Notes: a model not told the origin generated them from the sequence alone. A stretch of DNA of 64,000 nucleotides from Actinomycetes bacterium (GCA_029782145.1 JAKOVH010000023.1:1-64000); one strand, 5' to 3'; positions 35,872 through 45,211 are shown, counted from the first letter of the stretch. A program made the numbers and translations.

Positions 35872-37434
35872 ATGGGCGGAAGCGATCTTCCTTGGCAGGG
35901 CGACGCCTGCGGCCTCGTCGACGCCTTCCGGCGGGGCGAGCGGTCACCCGTGGAGGAGCTCGAGGCCACCCTCGCCGCCATCGAGCGCTCGGAGCTCAAC
36001 TGCTTCGCCCACGTCGACGTCGAGGGCGCTCGCGCCGCGGCCCGCACCGCCGACGTGTCGCGGCCCTTCGGTGGCGTGCCCACCGCCGTCAAGGAGCTCG
36101 AGCCGGTCGCCGGGTGGCCATGGACCGAGGCGTCGCTGGTCTTCCGCGACCGTGTCGCCTCGACGACGTCGCACCACGTCCGCCGGCTGCTCGGCGAGGG
36201 CGGCGCGATAGCGGTCGGCGCCAGCACGGCCAGCGAGTTCGGCGGCCTCAACGTCAGCGTCACCCGCGTCAACGGCGTCACCCACAACCCCTGGCGCCAC
36301 GGCCGCACCGCCGGCGGCTCGTCCGGGGGCTCGGCCGCCGCGGTGGCAGGGGGGCTGGTCAGCCTGGCGACGGGCGGCGACGGGGGCGGTTCCATCCGCA
36401 TCCCCGCCGGCTACTGCGGCCTGCTCGGCATGAAGGGCACGTTCGGCCGCATCACCCGGGCGCCGCACGCCTACATGCGCCCCAACACGGTGGTGTTCGG
36501 CAACCTCGCCCGGTCGGTGCGCGACGCCGCCCGCTACTACGACGTGTGCGCCGGGCTCGACCCGTGGGATCCGAGCACGCTCGCCTCCACCGGCACCTGG
36601 GAGGCCGACCTCGGCTCGCACGATCTGCGGGGCCTGCGGGTGGCGGTGATCCCCGACCTGGCCGGCGTCACCCTCGAGCCGGGGGTGCACGAGCAGGTCG
36701 AGGCGGCTGCGGAGGCGCTCATCGCCGGCACCGGCATGGTCCGGGTGCCGCTGTCGGTGGAGCTGCCGAACCTGGCGGCGCAGTGGATGGTCGGCAACAT
36801 GGCGACGCTGGTCGCCGAGCTGGGCCGCCGCTGGCCGGGCTGCGCCCCGCTGCTCACCGACGAGATCGAGATCGGGATGCGCTTGTCGAAGGCGCTCTAC
36901 AACCTCGACACCGCCGCCGCCGCCGAGGAGCTGCGGGTGCAGGCCAACGAAGCCATGGCCAGTGCCTTCGAGCAGGTCGACCTGATCGTCGCCGCCACCA
37001 ACCCGGGACCGGCGTTCCCCGCCGAGGCGGCCATGAGCAACCCCGACGAGAGCTTCGTCGACTGGGCCAAGGGGTCCCGGGCCGCTCGGACGGCGTTCGC
37101 CGGGGCCATGTTCGGTGTGCGCGCCGCGGCCGCGGTGTTCCCCCGCCTGCCGTCGGCGCTGCTGGCCGCGGTGGCACAGCGCTTCCCGGAGCTGGTGAAC
37201 ATGGGCGGATTGACCATGATCTCCAACGTCTACGGCAACCCGGCGGTGTCGATCCCGGCCGGCACCGTCGACGGCCTGCCCGTGGGCATGCAGGTCCTCG
37301 CTCGCCACCACGCCGACGCGCTGCTGCTCGACGTCGCCCTCGCCGTCGAGCGCGAGCGGCCGTGGCCGATGATCGCCCCCGCCGCGCCGGTGGCGACGGC
37401 GCCGAGGGGGGTCGGCGAGCCGTCGACGCCATGA
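35872..37434 (+). CDS. Amidase signature-family hydrolase
   Basis: A 520-aa amidase-signature enzyme. The Ser-cisSer-Lys triad is visible: Lys in PTAVKELEPV, the flexible serine in GGSSGGSAAAVAGG and the nucleophile in GGDGGGSIRIPA. The ATG at 35872 is preferred to the upstream GTG at 35854. The substrate is unknown; the family covers aryl-acylamidases, 6-aminohexanoate hydrolases and GatA-like proteins. No gatB or gatC lies nearby, so tRNA amidation is unlikely. Its stop overlaps the start of the DNA glycosylase gene (ATGA). Confidence 0.88.
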   Translation: MGGSDLPWQGDACGLVDAFRRGERSPVEELEATLAAIERSELNCFAHVDVEGARAAARTADVSRPFGGVPTAVKELEPVAGWPWTEASLVFRDRVASTTSHHVRRLLGEGGAIAVGASTASEFGGLNVSVTRVNGVTHNPWRHGRTAGGSSGGSAAAVAGGLVSLATGGDGGGSIRIPAGYCGLLGMKGTFGRITRAPHAYMRPNTVVFGNLARSVRDAARYYDVCAGLDPWDPSTLASTGTWEADLGSHDLRGLRVAVIPDLAGVTLEPGVHEQVEAAAEALIAGTGMVRVPLSVELPNLAAQWMVGNMATLVAELGRRWPGCAPLLTDEIEIGMRLSKALYNLDTAAAAEELRVQANEAMASAFEQVDLIVAATNPGPAFPAEAAMSNPDESFVDWAKGSRAARTAFAGAMFGVRAAAAVFPRLPSALLAAVAQRFPELVNMGGLTMISNVYGNPAVSIPAGTVDGLPVGMQVLARHHADALLLDVALAVERERPWPMIAPAAPVATAPRGVGEPSTP

Positions 37435-38012
37435 GAGAGCGCCGTCCCACCAAGGACGAGCTGGCCGGCTTCCAGGGGGCCACCGTCGACCTCCTCGAGG
37501 CCGACCCGCTGCGGCTGCTCTTCGTCGGGATCAACCCGGGGCTGTGGACCGCGGCGGTGAACGCCCACTTCGCCCGGCCCGGCAACCGCTTCTGGCCGGC
37601 GCTGCACCGGGCCGGCATCACCAGCCGGGCGGTCGACGCCTCGCTCGGACTGCCCGACGACGACCGGCGGGAGCTGCAGGACGCCGGCATCGGCATCACC
37701 AACATCGTGCACGTGGCGACGGCACGTGCCGACGAGCTCACCGCGGCCCAGGTGACGCAGGGCGCCGAGCGGCTGCGGGCCTACGTGCGCCACCACCACC
37801 CGGAGGTCGTGGCGGTGCTCGGCCTCACCGCCTTCCGCCAGGCGCTCGGGCGACGCGACCTGGCGGTCGGCCACTGCCCCGACGGGTTCGAGGGGGCGGA
37901 GCTGTGGGTGCTGCCCAACCCCAGCGGCCTGAACGCACACGAGACGGTCGACAGCCTGGCCGCGTGGTACCGGGCGGCGGCGGAGGCGGCCGGAGTGCCC
38001 TTGCACCGCTGA
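37431..38012 (+). CDS. Mismatch-specific uracil-DNA glycosylase (Mug-like)
   Basis: A 193-aa DNA glycosylase of the Mug/TDG group. FVGINPGLWTAAVNAHF contains the GINPG catalytic motif (Asn activates water) and NPSGLN is the second, minor-groove motif. RPGNRFWPALHRAGI is typical. It removes uracil or thymine from mismatches or ethenocytosine. Its ATG overlaps the amidase stop, giving a curious amidase-glycosylase coupling that is probably only compact packing. Confidence 0.9.
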   Translation: MRERRPTKDELAGFQGATVDLLEADPLRLLFVGINPGLWTAAVNAHFARPGNRFWPALHRAGITSRAVDASLGLPDDDRRELQDAGIGITNIVHVATARADELTAAQVTQGAERLRAYVRHHHPEVVAVLGLTAFRQALGRRDLAVGHCPDGFEGAELWVLPNPSGLNAHETVDSLAAWYRAAAEAAGVPLHR

Positions 38013-38126
38013 GCGCCCGGTGGCCCGGTCGGCGCAGCGCCGTTCGACGGCGGGTCGGCAGGTCGACGAGGCTCGCCCATCGGGGAGCCTGGTCTGTGGA
38101 GGCCGCCGGGCGGGCAGACGATCCCC

Positions 38127-38330
38127 ATGGCCAGCGATGAAGAGCACGAGACCGAGGTCCGGCGCCAGATGGAGCAGTGGGACTGGTTGCAGGGCGCCGA
38201 GGAGCACGATGGCACCAAGGACGCCTTCCGGCGGTTCTCCGACGCCATCGAGGAGTCGATCGGGCTGAAGGAGGCCGACGAGCGAACCATGCCCGGCGAC
38301 GAGGCCGCCCAGAACGGTGCCATGCCGTAG
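38127..38330 (+). CDS. Small acidic hypothetical protein
   Basis: A 67-aa, strongly acidic, helical protein (EEHETEVRRQMEQWDWLQ, DAFRRFSDAIEESIGLKEAD). Codon use matches the neighbours. No clear SD precedes the ATG. I do not recognise the family. It stands between the glycosylase and the oppositely oriented hydrolase/P450 operon. Confidence 0.55.
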   Translation: MASDEEHETEVRRQMEQWDWLQGAEEHDGTKDAFRRFSDAIEESIGLKEADERTMPGDEAAQNGAMP

Positions 38331-38348
38331 TCGTCCGTCCCGGGAGGG

Positions 38349-39317
38349 TCAGGGCGCGTCGAGGCAGCTTCCGAGGAAGTCGTAGATGCGCTGGCGGGCC
38401 AGGCGCCCCATGGTGGTGGGCGCGCCCTCGATGCCGTGCGGCCCCTCGGGGTAGACGGCGAGCTCCACCGGGTTGCCGGCGGCCGCCAGCCGGGCGGCGA
38501 GGAACAGGTTGTCGTCGAGCAGCCAGTCCGCCGTCCCCACGGTGACGAGGCAGGGCGGCAGGTCGTGCAGGTCAGCCCACAGCGGCGAGATCGCCGGGTC
38601 GCGGCACTCGGCGTCGCTGCGGTCGCCCAGGTACAGCCGCCGGTTGCCGTCGTCGCCGGTGGCGTAGGGCACCTTGCCGGCCAGCAGGCGCCGGCTCGGC
38701 GTGCCGGCCATATCGTAGCCGCCGTAGCAGAGGTCGGCACCGAGGAACGGCGGCGGCGCGCCCTCGCGGTCGCGCAGGCGCAGCAGGGTGAGCACCGACA
38801 GGTAGGCGCCGGCCGACTCGCCCCCGATGAGCAGCCGGTCGGTGCCAAGCTCCTCGGCGGCGTGGTCCACCAGCCACCGGGCGGCCGCCTCGCAGTCGTC
38901 GGGCCCTGCCGGGTAGGGGTGTTCGGGCGCCAGGCGGTAGTCGACGCTCACCACCGCGACACGGCACGCCTGGGCGAGGTCCCAGTTGCGGGGGTCCATG
39001 GCGGCTGCCGAGCCGACGGTCATGGCCCCGCCGTGCAGGTGGAGGTACACGCCGCGCACCTCGTCGGGCACGAGGAACCGCAGCGGGATCGGCCCCGCCG
39101 GCCCCGGGATCTCGCGGACCTCGGGGAAGTCGTAGGCCTTCATGCCGAACAGGCCGCCAGGGGCCATGGCCTCGCGCACCCACGCCAGGCCCTCGGAGCT
39201 GGCGGCGTCGAGCCCTCCCATGGCGGCGGTGGCCTCCATGATCGAGCGGTTGTGGGCCTGCTGCTCCGGGACGTGCTCGAGCAGCGCCGGATCGAACAGC
39301 TCCAGGCGTCCGTTCAC
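38349..39317 (-). CDS. Hormone-sensitive lipase-family alpha/beta hydrolase
   Basis: A 322-aa esterase of the HSL family. The oxyanion-hole motif is HLHGGAM, YRLAPEHPYPA is characteristic, the nucleophile elbow is GGESAGAYLS, an Asp follows near TADWLLDD and the catalytic His is in EGPHGIE. The GTG start overlaps the upstream P450 stop (GTGA), so they form an operon. It probably hydrolyses a short-chain ester that arises from, or is needed for, the P450 step. Confidence 0.9.
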   Translation of the reverse strand: MNGRLELFDPALLEHVPEQQAHNRSIMEATAAMGGLDAASSEGLAWVREAMAPGGLFGMKAYDFPEVREIPGPAGPIPLRFLVPDEVRGVYLHLHGGAMTVGSAAAMDPRNWDLAQACRVAVVSVDYRLAPEHPYPAGPDDCEAAARWLVDHAAEELGTDRLLIGGESAGAYLSVLTLLRLRDREGAPPPFLGADLCYGGYDMAGTPSRRLLAGKVPYATGDDGNRRLYLGDRSDAECRDPAISPLWADLHDLPPCLVTVGTADWLLDDNLFLAARLAAAGNPVELAVYPEGPHGIEGAPTTMGRLARQRIYDFLGSCLDAP

Positions 39318-40525
39318 CGCCCGGCACCCTCTCGGGCCGCCGGCGTGAAGCGCACCGGCATCGACTCGGGGCCGCTGATGAAGTTCGACTCCCGGTAGGG
39401 CAGCGGGGCCTCGCCCGCCAGCTCGAGGTCCGGCAGGCGCCGCAGCAGCTCGGAGAACATGATCTTCAGCTCGAGGCGGGCGAGCGAGGCACCCAGGCAG
39501 AAGTGGGGGCCGAACCCGAACGCCAGGTGCGGGTTGGGGCTGCGGGTCACGTCGAGGCGGTCGGGTTCGTCGAACACCGACTCGTCGCGGTTGGCCGACG
39601 GGTAGAAGAGCATGACCTGGTCGCCCTCGCGCAGCTGCCGGCCCCGCAGCTCGAGGTCCTCGGTGACGGTGCGGGCCATGTTCTTGATGGGCGAGACGTA
39701 GCGCAGCAGCTCCTCCACCCCGGTCTCGATCAGCGAAGGGTCGGAGGCCAGCCGGTCGCGCTGGTCGGGGTGGGCCAGCAGGGCCACCATCCCGTCGGTC
39801 ATGACGTGCCGGCTGGTCTCGTCGCCACCGATGAGGATGAGCAGGCTCTCCTGCACGAGCGACTCGTCGTCGAGGCGGTGGCCGTCGATCTCGGCGTAGC
39901 AGAGGGTGCTGACCAGGTCGGCCTGGGGCGGCTTGGAGCGGCGGTCGGCGATCACCCCGAGCTGGAACTCACGGAAGGCCATGCCCGCCTCCATGGCCTT
40001 CATCTGCACCTCGGGGGTGGGCGTGCCGGTGGTGCCGCGGATCATGTCGTCGGACCAGCGGAGCAGGTCGTCGTAGGCATCCGGCGGGAAGCCCAGCATG
40101 TCGGCGATGAGCAGCAGCGGCAGCGGCGCGGCGATGTCCCAGACGAAGTCGCACTCGCCCCGCTCGCACACCGCGTCGATGATCCCGGTGCAGATCTCGC
40201 GGATCTTCTCGGCGTGGGCCTGCACCTTCTTGGGGGTGAAGCCCCGGTTCACCAGCGAACGGCGCTGCTGGTGCAGCGGGTTGTCCATCGAGATCATCAT
40301 CGGCAGCGGGTCGCCGTGGGGCCGCGGCGCCCGCTTGGAGGAGAACCGCGCCGGGTCCTTCTCGATGGCGAGCACGTCGTCGTAGAGGAAGACGCCCCAC
40401 ACGTCATTGGCCTCGTCGCGGTAGACGGGTGCGTGGCGCCGCATCCACGCCCACGTCTCGAAGGGGCGCTCGGCGTACCAACGGCCGTCGAGCAGGTCGA
40501 TGTCGTCGCGCGTCGTCTGGGCCAT
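39314..40525 (-). CDS. Cytochrome P450
   Basis: A 403-aa soluble P450. The I-helix is LILIGGDETSRHV, the K-helix ExxR is EELLR and the heme loop FGFGPHFCLGASLAR carries Cys343. Layout and motifs resemble the P450 at 26250, suggesting a common family (CYP125/142-like or CYP107-like; not resolvable here). The ATG at 40525 precedes AQTTRDDIDLLDGRWY. It is coupled to the downstream esterase by a GTGA overlap. Confidence 0.92.
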   Translation of the reverse strand: MAQTTRDDIDLLDGRWYAERPFETWAWMRRHAPVYRDEANDVWGVFLYDDVLAIEKDPARFSSKRAPRPHGDPLPMMISMDNPLHQQRRSLVNRGFTPKKVQAHAEKIREICTGIIDAVCERGECDFVWDIAAPLPLLLIADMLGFPPDAYDDLLRWSDDMIRGTTGTPTPEVQMKAMEAGMAFREFQLGVIADRRSKPPQADLVSTLCYAEIDGHRLDDESLVQESLLILIGGDETSRHVMTDGMVALLAHPDQRDRLASDPSLIETGVEELLRYVSPIKNMARTVTEDLELRGRQLREGDQVMLFYPSANRDESVFDEPDRLDVTRSPNPHLAFGFGPHFCLGASLARLELKIMFSELLRRLPDLELAGEAPLPYRESNFISGPESMPVRFTPAAREGAGR

Positions 40526-40640
40526 GGCCCTCACCCCCGGTGTGGTTCCCCCGTCCGCGGGCGGGCGCCGCGGAGCTGCCCTGACGCTATCCGGCGGGTC
40601 GGTGCCCGAGCGGGTCCCCGGGCGCGCCCGGCCGCGTGCC

Positions 40641-40646
40641 TACCGT
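40641..40646 (+). promoter_or_regulatory. -10 box for leaderless phosphotransferase mRNA
   Basis: TACCGT lies 7 nt before the GTG at 40654. It favours this start over the GTG codons at 40636 and 40645. Confidence 0.45.
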
Positions 40647-40653
40647 GGGGCAC

Positions 40654-41556
40654 GTGGGACCGGCGCCGCGACCCGCCCCAGAGGTCGACGTGGGGGACGA
40701 GCTCGCCGCGGCCCTCGTCGGCCACCAGCACCCCGACCTGGCCGGCCCCGTGCGGCTCGTGGCCAGCGGCTGGGACAACGCCGTGTTCCGCCTGGGCGAG
40801 CAGCTGTGCGTGCGGCTGCCCCGTCGGCAGCTCGGGGCCGACCTGGTGGCCCACGAGCTGCGGTGGCTGCCCGAGCTGGCGCCCCGTCTGCCCCTGGCCG
40901 TCCCGACACCGGTGCGGGCCGGTGCGCCAGCGCTCGGCTACCCGTGGGCGTGGACGATCTGCCGCTGGATCCCGGGCGACACGGCGCTGCAGCGGCGGCC
41001 GGCCGACGCCTGGGCCGCCGCCGACGCGCTCGGCCGCTTCCTCGCCGGCCTGCACCGGCCGGCCCCCGCCGACGCTCCGGCCAACCCGTACCGGGGGGTG
41101 CCGCTCGCCGACCGGGCCGGCACCTTCGACGAGCGGCTCGGCCAGCTGCCCTCCGACCTCGCCCTCGACGTCGCCCTGGTGCGACGGGTGTGGGACGGCG
41201 CGCTCGCCGTCGAGCAGTGGGCCGGCCCTCCCATCTGGCTCCACGGCGACCTGCACCCCGGGAACCTGGTGGTCGGCGACGGGCGCCTCGTGGGGGTGAT
41301 CGACTTCGGGGACCTCACCGCCGGGGACCCCGCGACCGACCTGGCGGTGGCCTGGATGCTCCTGCCGCCCGAAGCCCGGCCGTGGTTCCGGGAGGCGGCC
41401 GGCGGTGCCGACGACGCCACCTGGGCCCGGGCGCGGGGATGGGCCCTCAACCTGGCGGTGGCCCTGCTGGCCCACTCGTCGGACGATCCACCGATGGCCC
41501 GGCTCGGCCGGCGCACCGTCGACGCCGTGCTGGCCGACGCGACCGCCAGCTCGTGA
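40654..41556 (+). CDS. Aminoglycoside phosphotransferase-like kinase (APH family)
   Basis: A 300-aa kinase-fold protein. WDNAVFRLGEQLCVRLPRR is the nucleotide-binding start, the catalytic loop is WLHGDLHPGNLVVGD, and DFGDLTAGDPATDLA carries the metal-binding Asp. The start is uncertain between 40636 and 40654; the latter is preferred because of the TACCGT box. Relatives phosphorylate aminoglycosides, macrolides or metabolites; no evidence here favours resistance. It diverges from the P450/esterase operon. Confidence 0.85.
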   Translation: MGPAPRPAPEVDVGDELAAALVGHQHPDLAGPVRLVASGWDNAVFRLGEQLCVRLPRRQLGADLVAHELRWLPELAPRLPLAVPTPVRAGAPALGYPWAWTICRWIPGDTALQRRPADAWAAADALGRFLAGLHRPAPADAPANPYRGVPLADRAGTFDERLGQLPSDLALDVALVRRVWDGALAVEQWAGPPIWLHGDLHPGNLVVGDGRLVGVIDFGDLTAGDPATDLAVAWMLLPPEARPWFREAAGGADDATWARARGWALNLAVALLAHSSDDPPMARLGRRTVDAVLADATASS

Positions 41557-41591
41557 GCCGGCGAACGGTCACCGGTCGGGCCGCGCGCGGA

Positions 41592-42620
41592 TCAGGTCCG
41601 GGCGGCGCCGGCTCGGTCGATGCGGCCGTCGGGGTGGTGGGCGAAGCGGCCCTCGTCGGCGGCGTGGACCGGTCCGTCGACGGGCCAGGGCCATCCGCCG
41701 AAGCCGGTGCGCTGGTAGTCGAGGAACGCCTGGCGCAGCCCCTGCTCGTCGTTCATCACGAACGGGCCCTGCCGGGCGACGGGCTCGCCGATCGGCCGGC
41801 CCTGCAGCACCAGGCACTCGGCGCCCTCCGCCGACGAGACCTCGACGGGCTCCTGGCCGCGCAGCACCGAGCCGGTGTCGACCCCGAGGTCGTGCTCACC
41901 GATCTGCACCGACCGCCCCGCGAAGACGTACAGGGTGCGGACGGTGTCGGGCCCGGCGACTGGCGGGAGGGTCCAGCTCGAGCCCGGCTCGAAGGCGAGG
42001 TGCCAGATGGCGACGTCGGAGCCGGGCTGGGAGGCCCACGAGCTCGGAGGCGGCGCAGGCGGGGTGACCCCGGCCACCGCTCCGGCGATGACGGTGAGCT
42101 CCATGCGGTGGCCGGCGTCGTCGACGACCTCGACGGTGGGGACGTCGTCGGCCCACAGCATGGTGAAGTACGGGTCGTCCATCTTGTGGCTGGCCGGCAG
42201 GTTCAGCCAGATCTGGAACAGCTCCAGCGGGTTGGGCCGCTCCCGGTCGCACAGCGGGAACATCTCGGAGTGCACCACACCGGCCCCGGCGGTGAGCCAC
42301 TGCACGTCGCCCCGCCCGAAGCGGGCGGTGGCCCCGAGCGAGTCGGAGTGGTCGATCAGCCCCTTGCGCACGTAGGTGACCGTCTCGAAGCCCCGATGCG
42401 GGTGCTGCGGGAAGCCCGGCACGACGTCGCCGTGGTACATCCGCCAGCCGTCCTTGCCGGCGAAGTCCATCCCGATGTCGCGTCCTTCGAGCGACGCCGC
42501 CGGTCCGAGGTGGGCGTTGCCCCGGGGATAGGCGTCGTCGTGGTGGGCGCAGAACAGGAACGGGTCGATGGTCGGCCAGTGCAACCCGATGGGGACGGTC
42601 TGGAGCACGGGATCGGTCAT
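41592..42620 (-). CDS. Pirin-family bicupin
   Basis: A 342-aa bicupin. The N-terminal cupin has the pirin metal-site pattern FPQHPHRGFETVTYVRKG, with later HSD and HSEMF residues. The C-terminal half holds the second cupin (VRTLYVFAGRSVQIGE). Pirins bind Fe and some have quercetinase activity. The protein is longer than the usual ~290 aa because of its N-terminal and C-terminal ends. TAGCCT 7 nt before the ATG suggests a leaderless mRNA. Confidence 0.88.
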   Translation of the reverse strand: MTDPVLQTVPIGLHWPTIDPFLFCAHHDDAYPRGNAHLGPAASLEGRDIGMDFAGKDGWRMYHGDVVPGFPQHPHRGFETVTYVRKGLIDHSDSLGATARFGRGDVQWLTAGAGVVHSEMFPLCDRERPNPLELFQIWLNLPASHKMDDPYFTMLWADDVPTVEVVDDAGHRMELTVIAGAVAGVTPPAPPPSSWASQPGSDVAIWHLAFEPGSSWTLPPVAGPDTVRTLYVFAGRSVQIGEHDLGVDTGSVLRGQEPVEVSSAEGAECLVLQGRPIGEPVARQGPFVMNDEQGLRQAFLDYQRTGFGGWPWPVDGPVHAADEGRFAHHPDGRIDRAGAART

Positions 42621-42627
42621 GGGACCA

Positions 42628-42633
42628 AGGCTA
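42628..42633 (-). promoter_or_regulatory. -10 box for leaderless pirin mRNA
   Basis: Minus-strand TAGCCT lies 7 nt before the ATG at 42620. Confidence 0.45.
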
Positions 42634-42649
42634 AGAGGAGCCAGCGCCG

Positions 42650-44452
42650 TCAGCGAGGGTCGTAGCGCTCCCGGCGGACGTTGACCCGCCGGCCGCGGAT
42701 CGTGGCGCCCTTCATGGCCCGGATCACCTCGTCGGCCGAGCGGGCGGGGACCTCCACCAGCGAGAAGCGCTCGGTGATCTCGATGGCGCCGATGTCCCGG
42801 CCCTGCAGGCTGGTCTCCCCGGTGATGGCGCCCACCAGGTCGCCGGGGCCCACCCGGGCCGCCCGCCCGACGGGGAAGAACAGCCGCACCGCGTCGCCGC
42901 CACGGCCGCGGTCTCGACCGGGGGTCCGCCGGCCGCCGGGCTCCCGGCCCGGCTGGCCCCGGTCCGGCTGGCCCCGGTCCGGTCGGTCGCCCCGCCCGGC
43001 ACGGTCGTCGCGGCCGCCGCTGTCGCGCCGGGGGCGGAGCTTGGCCTCCGGGATCTCCTCCTCGTCGGCGCCGGCCGGGTTGGCGGCCTCGTGGACCAGC
43101 TTCACCGCGGCCAGGGCCACCTCGAACGCGTCGGCCTCGTCGGTCAGGCTCTCCACGATCGTGCGGTAGCGGTCGAGGTCGTCGCCGAGCAGCGCCTCTC
43201 GCACCATCGCCAGCGTCAGCTCCATCCGCCGGTTGCGCAGGTCGGTGATGGTGGGCACCTTCTCCACGGCGATGGCCTGGCCCGTCACCCGCTGGATGTT
43301 CTCGAGCAGCCGATGCTCCCGGGGCTCGGCCAGGGTGATGGCCACGCCCTCGCGGCCGGCCCGCCCCACCCGCCCGATGCGGTGCACGTAGGCCTCCGGG
43401 GCCGACGGCACGTCGTAGTTCACGACGTGGGTCAGCACGTCGATGTCGAGGCCCCTGGCGGCCACGTCGGTGGCGACGAGCAGGTCCGAGGTGCCGGCTC
43501 GGAGTCGGCCCATCACCCGGTCGCGGCCCTCCTGGTTCAGCCCGCCGTGCAGCGCCTCGGCCCGGTAGCCGCGGCCGTTGAGCGTCTCGGTGAGCTGGTC
43601 GACCTCGTGGCGGGTGCGGCAGAACACGATGGCAGCGGTGGGCGCCTCCACGTCGAGCACCCGACCGAGCGCCGCCGCCTTGTGCGACCGCGGCACCACG
43701 TAGGCGGACTGGCGCACCCGGGGCGCCTCCCCGGCGGCCGGCTCGGTGGCGGCGATGGTGATGGTCACCGGGTCGGACAGGTGGCGGCGGGCGAGCCGCT
43801 CGAGGCGCGGCGGCATGGTGGCGGAGAACAGCACGGTCTGGCGGCCCTCGGGCAGGGCGTCGAGGATGGCGTCGAGGTCGTCGGCGAAGCCCATGTCGAG
43901 CATCTCGTCGGCCTCGTCGAGCACCACGACCTCCACCCCCGTGAGGTCGAGGCTGCCCCGCTGCAGGTGGTCGACGGTGCGGCCGGGAGTGGCGACCACC
44001 ACGTCGACCCCCCGGCGAAGGGCGTGGAGCTGACGGCCGATGGGCTGGCCGCCGTAGATCGGCAGGACGCGGGCCGTCAGGCCACGGCCGTAGCGGTGCA
44101 CCGCCTCGGACACCTGCATGGCCAGCTCTCGGGTGGGCACCAGCACGAGGGCGGTCGGAGCGGTGCCCCGATCGCCCGGCGCCATCCGCTCGAGGATCGG
44201 GAGGGCGAAGGCGGCCGTCTTGCCGGTGCCGGTGGCGGCCTGGCCCAGCACGTCCCGCCCGGTGAGCAGTGCCGGCACCGCCTCGGCCTGGATCGGGGTG
44301 GGCTCCTCGTAGCCGAGCCCGGCGAGCGCCTCGGTGAGCTCGGGGCGCAGGCCCAGGTCGGCGAAGGTCGTGCCGTCCGCCGCGCCGACCGGGTCGGGAG
44401 CCGGGGCGGGTGCCGGTTCGTGGGTGGGTTCCTGCGGCGGTTCCTGCGTCAT
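42650..44452 (-). CDS. DEAD-box RNA helicase with DbpA-type C-terminal domain
   Basis: A 600-aa ATP-dependent RNA helicase of the DeaD/CsdA group. Motifs in order: Q-motif region YEEPTPIQAEAVPALL, Walker A AATGTGKTAAFALP, VLDEADEMLDMGF, SAT, and motif VI HRIGRVGRAGREG. A Gly/Arg/Pro-rich basic linker (residues ~470-525) leads to the DbpA RNA-binding domain (VRLFFPVGRAARVGPGDLVG). It should act in ribosome assembly or RNA turnover, often under cold stress. The ATG at 44452 precedes an acidic, Pro-rich N-terminus before the Q-motif. Confidence 0.93.
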   Translation of the reverse strand: MTQEPPQEPTHEPAPAPAPDPVGAADGTTFADLGLRPELTEALAGLGYEEPTPIQAEAVPALLTGRDVLGQAATGTGKTAAFALPILERMAPGDRGTAPTALVLVPTRELAMQVSEAVHRYGRGLTARVLPIYGGQPIGRQLHALRRGVDVVVATPGRTVDHLQRGSLDLTGVEVVVLDEADEMLDMGFADDLDAILDALPEGRQTVLFSATMPPRLERLARRHLSDPVTITIAATEPAAGEAPRVRQSAYVVPRSHKAAALGRVLDVEAPTAAIVFCRTRHEVDQLTETLNGRGYRAEALHGGLNQEGRDRVMGRLRAGTSDLLVATDVAARGLDIDVLTHVVNYDVPSAPEAYVHRIGRVGRAGREGVAITLAEPREHRLLENIQRVTGQAIAVEKVPTITDLRNRRMELTLAMVREALLGDDLDRYRTIVESLTDEADAFEVALAAVKLVHEAANPAGADEEEIPEAKLRPRRDSGGRDDRAGRGDRPDRGQPDRGQPGREPGGRRTPGRDRGRGGDAVRLFFPVGRAARVGPGDLVGAITGETSLQGRDIGAIEITERFSLVEVPARSADEVIRAMKGATIRGRRVNVRRERYDPR

Positions 44453-44555
44453 GTCCTCGTCCTGGTCGCGGGCGCGAGCGCCTCCTCCACGGTCGCACGG
44501 GGAGCGTTGGTTGACGAATCCTCGCCTGCGCCGCCCTCGGTGGTCGTCGGTCGGG

Positions 44556-44924
44556 TCAGCGGTTGCGGTCGCGCCAGCGCTCGATCTGGCGTCGGTCGCG
44601 CTTGGTGGGGCGACCGGTGCCTCGGTCACGGAGGCCCAGCGCGCCCGGATCGTCGCGGCTGGACGGTGGGGGCGAGTGGTCGAGGTAGCACTCGACGGCG
44701 ATCGGTGCCCCGACCCGGTTCTCGATGAGCCGCACGACCTCGACGACGCGCTCGCGCCCGTGCAGCCGGGCCTCGACACGGTCGCCGACGGCGACCGTGT
44801 GGGCCGCCTTGGCCGGTCGACCGTTGAGCCGCACGTGCCCGGCTCGGCACGCGTCGGTGGCCTCGGTGCGGGTCTTGGTCAGCCGCACCGACCACAGCCA
44901 GCGATCGAGCCGGGCTCCCTCCAC
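44556..44924 (-). CDS. S4-domain RNA-binding protein (Hsp15-like)
   Basis: A 122-aa protein. The S4 RNA-binding domain is ARLDRWLWSVRLTKTRTEATDAC followed by GHVRLNGRPAKAAHTVAVGD, typical of Hsp15/HslR proteins that bind stalled 50S subunits. The tail is basic (KRDRRQIERWRDR). The start is uncertain: the GTG at 44924 begins right before the domain, whereas an upstream ATG at 44957 would overlap the merR-like gene by 29 nt. Confidence 0.82.
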   Translation of the reverse strand: MEGARLDRWLWSVRLTKTRTEATDACRAGHVRLNGRPAKAAHTVAVGDRVEARLHGRERVVEVVRLIENRVGAPIAVECYLDHSPPPSSRDDPGALGLRDRGTGRPTKRDRRQIERWRDRNR

Positions 44925-44928
44925 CGTG

Positions 44929-45198
44929 CTAGCCGCCGTCGCCGCCGGTCCCCGCACCGGCCGGCACCGTGAGGGTCAGACAACCGTCGTCACCCCCGGC
45001 GCAGAGCTCGGCGAGGGAGAAGCCGAGCTCCTTGGCCCGGCGGACGAACCGGAGCCGGTCGAGGTCGCTCTGCGGGTAGCGCCGGTAGCCGTGGCCGCGC
45101 TCAGGTTGGCGCAGCAGCCCCCGGCGCTCGTAGAAGCGCACCGTCTCCACGTTGACGCCGGCGGCTCGCGCCAGCTCTCCGATGGTGTACGTGCCCAC
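44929..45198 (-). CDS. Short MerR-family regulator
   Basis: An 89-aa MerR-type protein. The winged helix is complete (YTIGELARAAGVNVETVRFYERRGLL, YRRYPQSDLDRLRFVRRAKELGFSLAE). The effector end is short (CAGGDDGC then a Gly-rich tail). Full metal-type MerRs run to ~130 aa with a longer dimerisation helix and metal cysteines, so this one is truncated or a minimal type. GTG at 45198 is 7 nt after TAGCCT. It is divergent from DUF3237 with 89 bp between. Confidence 0.82.
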   Translation of the reverse strand: MGTYTIGELARAAGVNVETVRFYERRGLLRQPERGHGYRRYPQSDLDRLRFVRRAKELGFSLAELCAGGDDGCLTLTVPAGAGTGGDGG

Positions 45199-45205
45199 CT
45201 GGTCA

Positions 45206-45211
45206 AGGCTA
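45206..45211 (-). promoter_or_regulatory. -10 box for leaderless merR-like mRNA
   Basis: Minus-strand TAGCCT lies 7 nt before the GTG at 45198, supporting this start. Confidence 0.45.
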
